A stretch of DNA of 9,082 nt, taken from Trueperaceae bacterium. GTDB taxonomy: Bacteria; Deinococcota; Deinococci; Deinococcales; Trueperaceae. Of this stretch, positions 6,083-9,082 are shown piece by piece. The notes beneath the pieces were generated by a model. It was not told the origin of the DNA, did not search any database, and saw nothing but the letters and a program-made list of their open reading frames with translations. The position numbers were made by a program, and so were the translations under genes. The DNA lies in the NCBI GenBank assembly GCA_007122815.1, contig SKSV01000164.1:1-9082 (forward strand), written 5' to 3'. Each line of letters begins with the position of its first letter. The first letter of the stretch is position 1.

Positions 6083-7071
6083 AGCGCGTGGACGACGCCG
6101 CGCTGCGACCGACCACGCTGGCGGAGTACGTAGGACAGGGCGCGCTCAAGGAGAAGCTGGCGGTCTACCTCGAGGCTGCCCGCCAACGCCGCGAGGCGCT
6201 CGACCACGTGCTCCTCTACGGTCCGCCCGGGTTGGGCAAGACCACGCTGGCGTACATCATCGCCGCGGAGCTCAACGTGAACATCCGCGTCACCAGCGGC
6301 CCAGCTATCGAGAAGCCGGGCGACCTGGCGGCGATACTCACCAACGCCCTGGAGGACGGCGACGTCCTGTTCATAGACGAGATCCACCGGCTCGGGAGGG
6401 TGGCGGAGGAGCACCTCTACCCGGCGATGGAGGACTTCAAGATCGACATCGTGCTGGGGCAGGGTCCGGCGGCCCGCACGATCCGGCTCGACCTGCCGCG
6501 CTTCACGCTCGTCGGCGCGACGACCCGCCCCGGCCTCATCACCGGACCGCTGCGCAGCCGCTTCGGGATCATCGAGCACCTCGAGTACTACCGTGACGAG
6601 GAGCTCGCCGAAGGCGTCGAGCGCGACGCGCGGCTCCTAGGGGTTGCGCTGGACGGCGGGGCAGCCTTGGAGATCGGTCGCCGCGCCCGCGGGACGATGC
6701 GCGTCGCCAAGCGGCTGCTCCGGCGCGTGCGCGACTTCGCTTCGGTCGCGAACGAGACCACCATCGACCTCTCGCGCGCCCGCCGCGCGCTCGATGAGCT
6801 CGGCATCGACCCCGGAGGTTTGGAGCGCCGCGATCGCGTCATTCTGCGCACCTTGGTCGAGACGTTCGCGGGTGGACCCGTCGGGCTCGACACGCTCGCT
6901 ACTGCCCTCGGGGAGGACCGCGCCACGCTCGAGGAGGTGCACGAGCCGTTCCTGATCCAGCGAGGCCTGCTGCAGAGGACCGCGCGTGGCCGCATCGCCA
7001 CGGCTCGCGCCTACGAGCACTTGGGTTTGCCGGCCCCGAGCGGCGTGGGGTTGTTCGATGACGCAGGGTGA
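6079..7071 (+). CDS. ruvB: Holliday junction branch-migration ATPase RuvB
   Basis: RuvB forms hexameric motors that, with RuvA, drive branch migration of Holliday junctions in recombinational repair. The 330 residues are of family length. Visible features are: Walker [10 protein letters not shown] at 48-56, [16 protein letters not shown] at 72-87, Walker [11 protein letters not shown] at 96-105, [11 protein letters not shown] at 110-120, GQGPAARTI at 127-135, sensor 1 GATTRPGLI at 146-154, the arginine-finger region RSRFG at 159-163, and sensor 2 [15 protein letters not shown] at 205-219. A C-terminal winged helix ends with [17 protein letters not shown] (about 285-301). The start GTG 6079 overlaps the MATE stop (GTGA). 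GTG 6088, three codons later, is also possible. A GGAGGAG at 6055-6061 is rather far upstream, so translation probably depends on coupling. The 3' end overlaps the next gene by 14 bases. No ruvA or ruvC lies nearby. Confidence 0.97.
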   Translation: MKRVDDAALRPTTLAEYVGQGALKEKLAVYLEAARQRREALDHVLLYGPPGLGKTTLAYIIAAELNVNIRVTSGPAIEKPGDLAAILTNALEDGDVLFIDEIHRLGRVAEEHLYPAMEDFKIDIVLGQGPAARTIRLDLPRFTLVGATTRPGLITGPLRSRFGIIEHLEYYRDEELAEGVERDARLLGVALDGGAALEIGRRARGTMRVAKRLLRRVRDFASVANETTIDLSRARRALDELGIDPGGLERRDRVILRTLVETFAGGPVGLDTLATALGEDRATLEEVHEPFLIQRGLLQRTARGRIATARAYEHLGLPAPSGVGLFDDAG

Positions 7072-8143
7072 GACTCTGCTCGACGGGCGCCTGCGCAACG
7101 TGCCGCTGCGCGAGCTGTTCCAGGTGTTGGCGACGGGCCAGAAGGAGGGGGCCCTGGAGGTCGGCCGTGAGGGACAGCAGGCGGTGCTGCTCCTCTCGGA
7201 CGGACGCATCCGCTACGCCAGCCTCCGGCCAGGGGTCCACCTGGGCGAGGTGTTGGTGCGCATGGACCTGCTCTCCACCGCCGAGGTCCAGGCCATCCTG
7301 GCGAGCCAGCTGCGCGAGAACGCCGGCGCCCCGCTAGGGCTCGCCGCCCTGCGCGCCGGCCTGCTAGACGAGTCGCAGCTGGCGGCGGCGGTGCGGCGGC
7401 AAGTGAGCGAGGTCGTCGCTCAGCTGCTCACCTGGCGCGACGGCACCTTCCGCTTCGTCGAGACCGCCACCGACAGCACCTACGTACCCGACGACCAGGC
7501 GGTCGACGCCATGGCGATCCTGCTGGAGGTGGCGGGGCAGCTGCAGGACGAGGACGCGGCGCGGGTCGAGCCCGGAGCGGTGTTCGAGCGCTCTGGCGAC
7601 CCGACCACCGTCACACTGCCGGACGGGGCCTGGGAGGTGCTCGAGCAGGTCGACGGCCGCCGCAGCGCGAGGAGCCTGGCGGCCGACATCGAGCTCGCAG
7701 AGCGCCGCGTCTACGCCGTGCTGGGGAGGCTGGAAGCCGTGGGCGTGTTGCGCCGCCTGCCCGTGGAGCCCGAGGAGCCGGTGGTGCTCGTGCTCTGTCC
7801 CAGCGAGGCCGTTCAGCGTCTCATCGGGCTGCTGGTCGAGCGCAGCGGTGGCGTGCCCGTCATCGCCCAGAGCGCGGAGGCTCTGGGCGCGGTGGTGGAG
7901 CGGCGGCGGCCCCGGGCGGTGATCGTCGACGACGCGGGCAGCGGTTGGGAGCACGTGGCCGAGCTGCGGGCGACGCCCGGGCTCGCCCACCTGCCGATGG
8001 TCCTGTTGACCAACGCCAGGCGCGGTTTCTCCTGGCGGCCCTGGCGCCGCACTCGTGTCGACGTGCTGACCCGCCCCTTCGACGAACTGGAGCTGGCGAG
8101 CTGGTTGGAGCGCTGGATCCCGCGCAGCCCGCTGCGTGGCTGA
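7058..8143 (+). CDS. PATAN/DUF4388 protein with MshEN-like repeats, winged helix and degenerate receiver
   Basis: No experimentally named gene is recognised. The 361 residues divide as follows. (1) Residues 5-60 form a DUF4388/PATAN-type start ([31 protein letters not shown]). (2) Residues 61-84 and 92-115 are two copies of the pattern LGxx(hydrophobic)2xx(G/D)LLxxxx(L/V)xxx(hydrophobic)xxQ with identical internal spacing. They resemble the MshEN c-di-GMP-binding repeat, but the leading Arg is His61 in the first and Pro92 in the second. (3) Residues 116-165 are helical. (4) Residues 186-235 look like a winged helix. (5) Residues 240-355 resemble a CheY-like receiver: AVIVDDAG at 287-294 could supply the phospho-acceptor, LPMVLLT at 312-318 and DVLTRPF at 335-341, but the first-strand acidic pair is absent and the usual Lys is Arg339. 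The order recalls PatA-like PATAN-receiver proteins. ATG 7058 lies inside the ruvB end (14-base overlap), so expression follows ruvB. A scaffold or signalling role is inference. Confidence 0.8.
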   Translation: MTQGETLLDGRLRNVPLRELFQVLATGQKEGALEVGREGQQAVLLLSDGRIRYASLRPGVHLGEVLVRMDLLSTAEVQAILASQLRENAGAPLGLAALRAGLLDESQLAAAVRRQVSEVVAQLLTWRDGTFRFVETATDSTYVPDDQAVDAMAILLEVAGQLQDEDAARVEPGAVFERSGDPTTVTLPDGAWEVLEQVDGRRSARSLAADIELAERRVYAVLGRLEAVGVLRRLPVEPEEPVVLVLCPSEAVQRLIGLLVERSGGVPVIAQSAEALGAVVERRRPRAVIVDDAGSGWEHVAELRATPGLAHLPMVLLTNARRGFSWRPWRRTRVDVLTRPFDELELASWLERWIPRSPLRG

Positions 8144-8147
8144 GGCA

Positions 8148-8162
8148 GGCCGCGCTGCGGCC
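8148..8162 (+). terminator. Perfect 6-bp hairpin just after the PATAN gene (T-poor terminator candidate)
   Basis: GGCCGC (8148-8153) and GCGGCC (8157-8162) form a perfect all-GC helix with a 3-base loop, 4 bases after the stop at 8143. No T tract follows, so it would be a non-canonical or Rho-assisted end, or an mRNA-stabilising hairpin. Confidence 0.35.
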
Positions 8163-8217
8163 GAGGCCGGCTGTACCTCCTTAGCGCTCCTCAGCAGTAG
8201 CGTTCCCGACGCAAGCC

Positions 8218-8246
8218 TTGCACGCTCGCGAGGCACTTGTTATGCT
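8218..8246 (+). promoter_or_regulatory. Sigma-70-type promoter for the sugar-binding protein gene
   Basis: A -35 box TTGCAC (8218-8223), an ideal 17-base spacer and a -10 box TATGCT (8241-8246) predict a start near 8253, about 160 nt before ATG 8414. The spacer contains the palindrome CTCGCGAG (8225-8232), which could be a regulator site, but the same word also occurs elsewhere in the window. Confidence 0.65.
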
Positions 8247-8252
8247 CGCGCC

Positions 8253-8399
8253 ATCGAACCTTCCCCGACCGGTCGCAACTGCGCCCGGAGATGGGGTGTG
8301 GGCTTGGGGGTGGCTGCGACCGAGGGTGTACCCAGGGTTCGACGGCGACCGCCATAAGGCGGCGTCTCGGGTAGTTTCGTGGCAGGACAAGGAAAAGAA
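8253..8399 (+). promoter_or_regulatory. Structured 5' leader of the sugar-binding protein gene
   Basis: The gene-free stretch 8144-8413 (270 bases) contains this leader. Bases 8270-8277 pair perfectly with 8315-8322 (8 bp), and the pairing can continue inward (8279-8282 with 8310-8313, and 8284-8286 with 8306-8308) to make one long arm. A second perfect 5-bp hairpin with loop ATAA lies at 8349-8362. A purine-rich run then leads into the ribosome binding site GAGGAG at 8400-8405. I do not recognise a known riboswitch class. The leader could be a cis-regulatory RNA or simply GC-rich folding. Confidence 0.35.
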
Positions 8400-8413
8400 G
8401 AGGAGTGGATAGC

Positions 8414-9082
8414 ATGCGCAAGTTGCTCTTCAGTCTCACACTCGCGTTGGGCCTGGTAGTGGGCGCTGTGAGCGCTCAGACCGTCACCGTAGCCGCCGGC
8501 GCAGTGGGCCAGGAGCTAGAGCTGGTCCGTGCAGCCGTCGAGCGTTACATGGACGAGAACCCCGGCGTGACCGTCAACGTGCTCGACACGCCCGACCTGG
8601 CTGATGACCGTCTGGGCCTCTACCTGCAGTTCTTCGAGGCGCAGTCACCCGAGGTGGACGTCTACCAGATCGACGTGATCTGGCCAGGCGACCTGCAGGA
8701 GCACTTCGTCGACCTGTTCGAGTTCGGCGCGGACGAGGTGGTGGACCAGCACTTCCCAGCCATCGTGGAGAACAACACGGTGGACGGTCGCCTGATCGCG
8801 ATCCCCTGGTTCACGGACGCCGGCCTGCTCTACTTCCGCACCGACCTGCTCGACAAGTACGGCTTCGATGGCCCGCCGGCAACCTGGAGCGAGCTCACCG
8901 AGATGGCGCAGACCATCCAGGACGGTGAACGCGCCGAGGGCAACGCCGACTTCTGGGGTTTCGTGTGGCAGGGTAACGCCTACGAGGGCCTCACCTGCGA
9001 CGCGCTCGAGTGGATCGCCTCCAACGAGGGTGGCCACGTCATCGAGCCCGATGGTGTCATCACCGTCTACAACGAGAACGCC
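8414..9082 (+). CDS. Sugar ABC transporter solute-binding protein, trehalose/maltose type (5' part)
   Basis: This is a secreted substrate-binding protein (family 1) that captures a sugar outside the membrane and delivers it to an ABC importer. The frame is open to the window edge, giving 223 residues of an expected 400 or so. A Sec signal peptide (MRK, then a hydrophobic core) ends at VSA-QT, so cleavage after Ala21 is likely; there is no lipobox Cys. Mature features are AAVERYMDENPGVTVNV at 40-56, VDVYQIDVIWPGDL at 81-94 (ligand-site region), AIPWFTDAGLLYFRTDLL at 129-146, and the block FWGFVWQGNAYEG at 180-192 followed by LTCDALEWI, typical of trehalose/maltose/glucoside binders such as the archaeal TMBP. 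The start ATG 8414 has GAGGAG 8 bases upstream. It is transcribed from its own promoter with a long leader. Permease genes would be expected downstream. The exact sugar is not readable from sequence. Confidence 0.92.
   Translation, partial: MRKLLFSLTLALGLVVGAVSAQTVTVAAGAVGQELELVRAAVERYMDENPGVTVNVLDTPDLADDRLGLYLQFFEAQSPEVDVYQIDVIWPGDLQEHFVDLFEFGADEVVDQHFPAIVENNTVDGRLIAIPWFTDAGLLYFRTDLLDKYGFDGPPATWSELTEMAQTIQDGERAEGNADFWGFVWQGNAYEGLTCDALEWIASNEGGHVIEPDGVITVYNENA

Noticed and set aside
7364..8236. 290-residue minus-strand open frame opposite the PATAN gene
   Set aside because: It is a shadow frame; the opposite strand has coherent domains and internal repeats.
8335..8350. GGGTTCGAC resembling the T-loop of a tRNA or tmRNA
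   Set aside because: No matching acceptor, D or anticodon arms can be drawn around it.
1..9082. CRISPR arrays, insertion sequences, long direct repeats or rRNA
   Set aside because: No regularly spaced repeats, transposase-like frames, terminal inverted repeats or rRNA-like stretches were seen by eye on either strand.

Overview
The window is GC-rich bacterial DNA. Most of it (about 536 to the end) looks like a member of the Deinococcota, probably close to Truepera/Trueperaceae. The reasons are a V/A-type ATPase operon in place of an F-type one, a RuvB that closely follows the Thermus RuvB as I remember it, and several TAnnnT -10 boxes close to start codons, as in Deinococcus leaderless genes. 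This placement is inference from family knowledge; no search was run.

Layout. (A) 1-535, plus strand: the last 32 codons of isocitrate lyase (aceA), a possible terminator, and rraA, an aldolase/RNase-regulator-like gene whose 3' third is missing. (B) 520-536: a breakpoint. The conserved GTHPR motif of RraA, read on the other strand, is the conserved RGWVP motif of V-ATPase subunit I, and both genes are cut here. This is either a chimeric assembly join or a real rearrangement. (C) 520-4373, minus strand: a purine-type phosphoribosyltransferase followed by dnaG primase; then a separate promoter, the V-ATPase stalk subunit H/G (TTG start) and the soluble N-terminal part of subunit I, which overlap by 4 bases. 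(D) 4463-8143, plus strand: a tightly overlapping cluster of a MATE-family transporter with an added soluble tail, ruvB, and a multidomain PATAN/DUF4388 protein ending in a degenerate receiver domain. It diverges from the phosphoribosyltransferase across about 90 bp. (E) 8144-8413: a gene-free stretch with a hairpin, a good sigma-70-type promoter and a structured leader of about 160 nt. (F) 8414 to the end: the 5' part of a secreted sugar ABC-transporter binding protein of the trehalose/maltose type, open at the window edge.

Together, blocks C-F are a housekeeping stretch (replication priming, purine salvage, proton-pump ATPase, Holliday-junction repair) next to a signalling protein and the start of a sugar-uptake operon. 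Block A fits a gammaproteobacterial aceA-rraA pair better than the rest, which is the main reason to suspect a join at about 530. I found no mobile element, CRISPR array, tRNA or rRNA. The most interesting candidates for new biology are the PATAN/MshEN-like/receiver protein coupled to ruvB and the structured leader of the sugar-binding protein gene.
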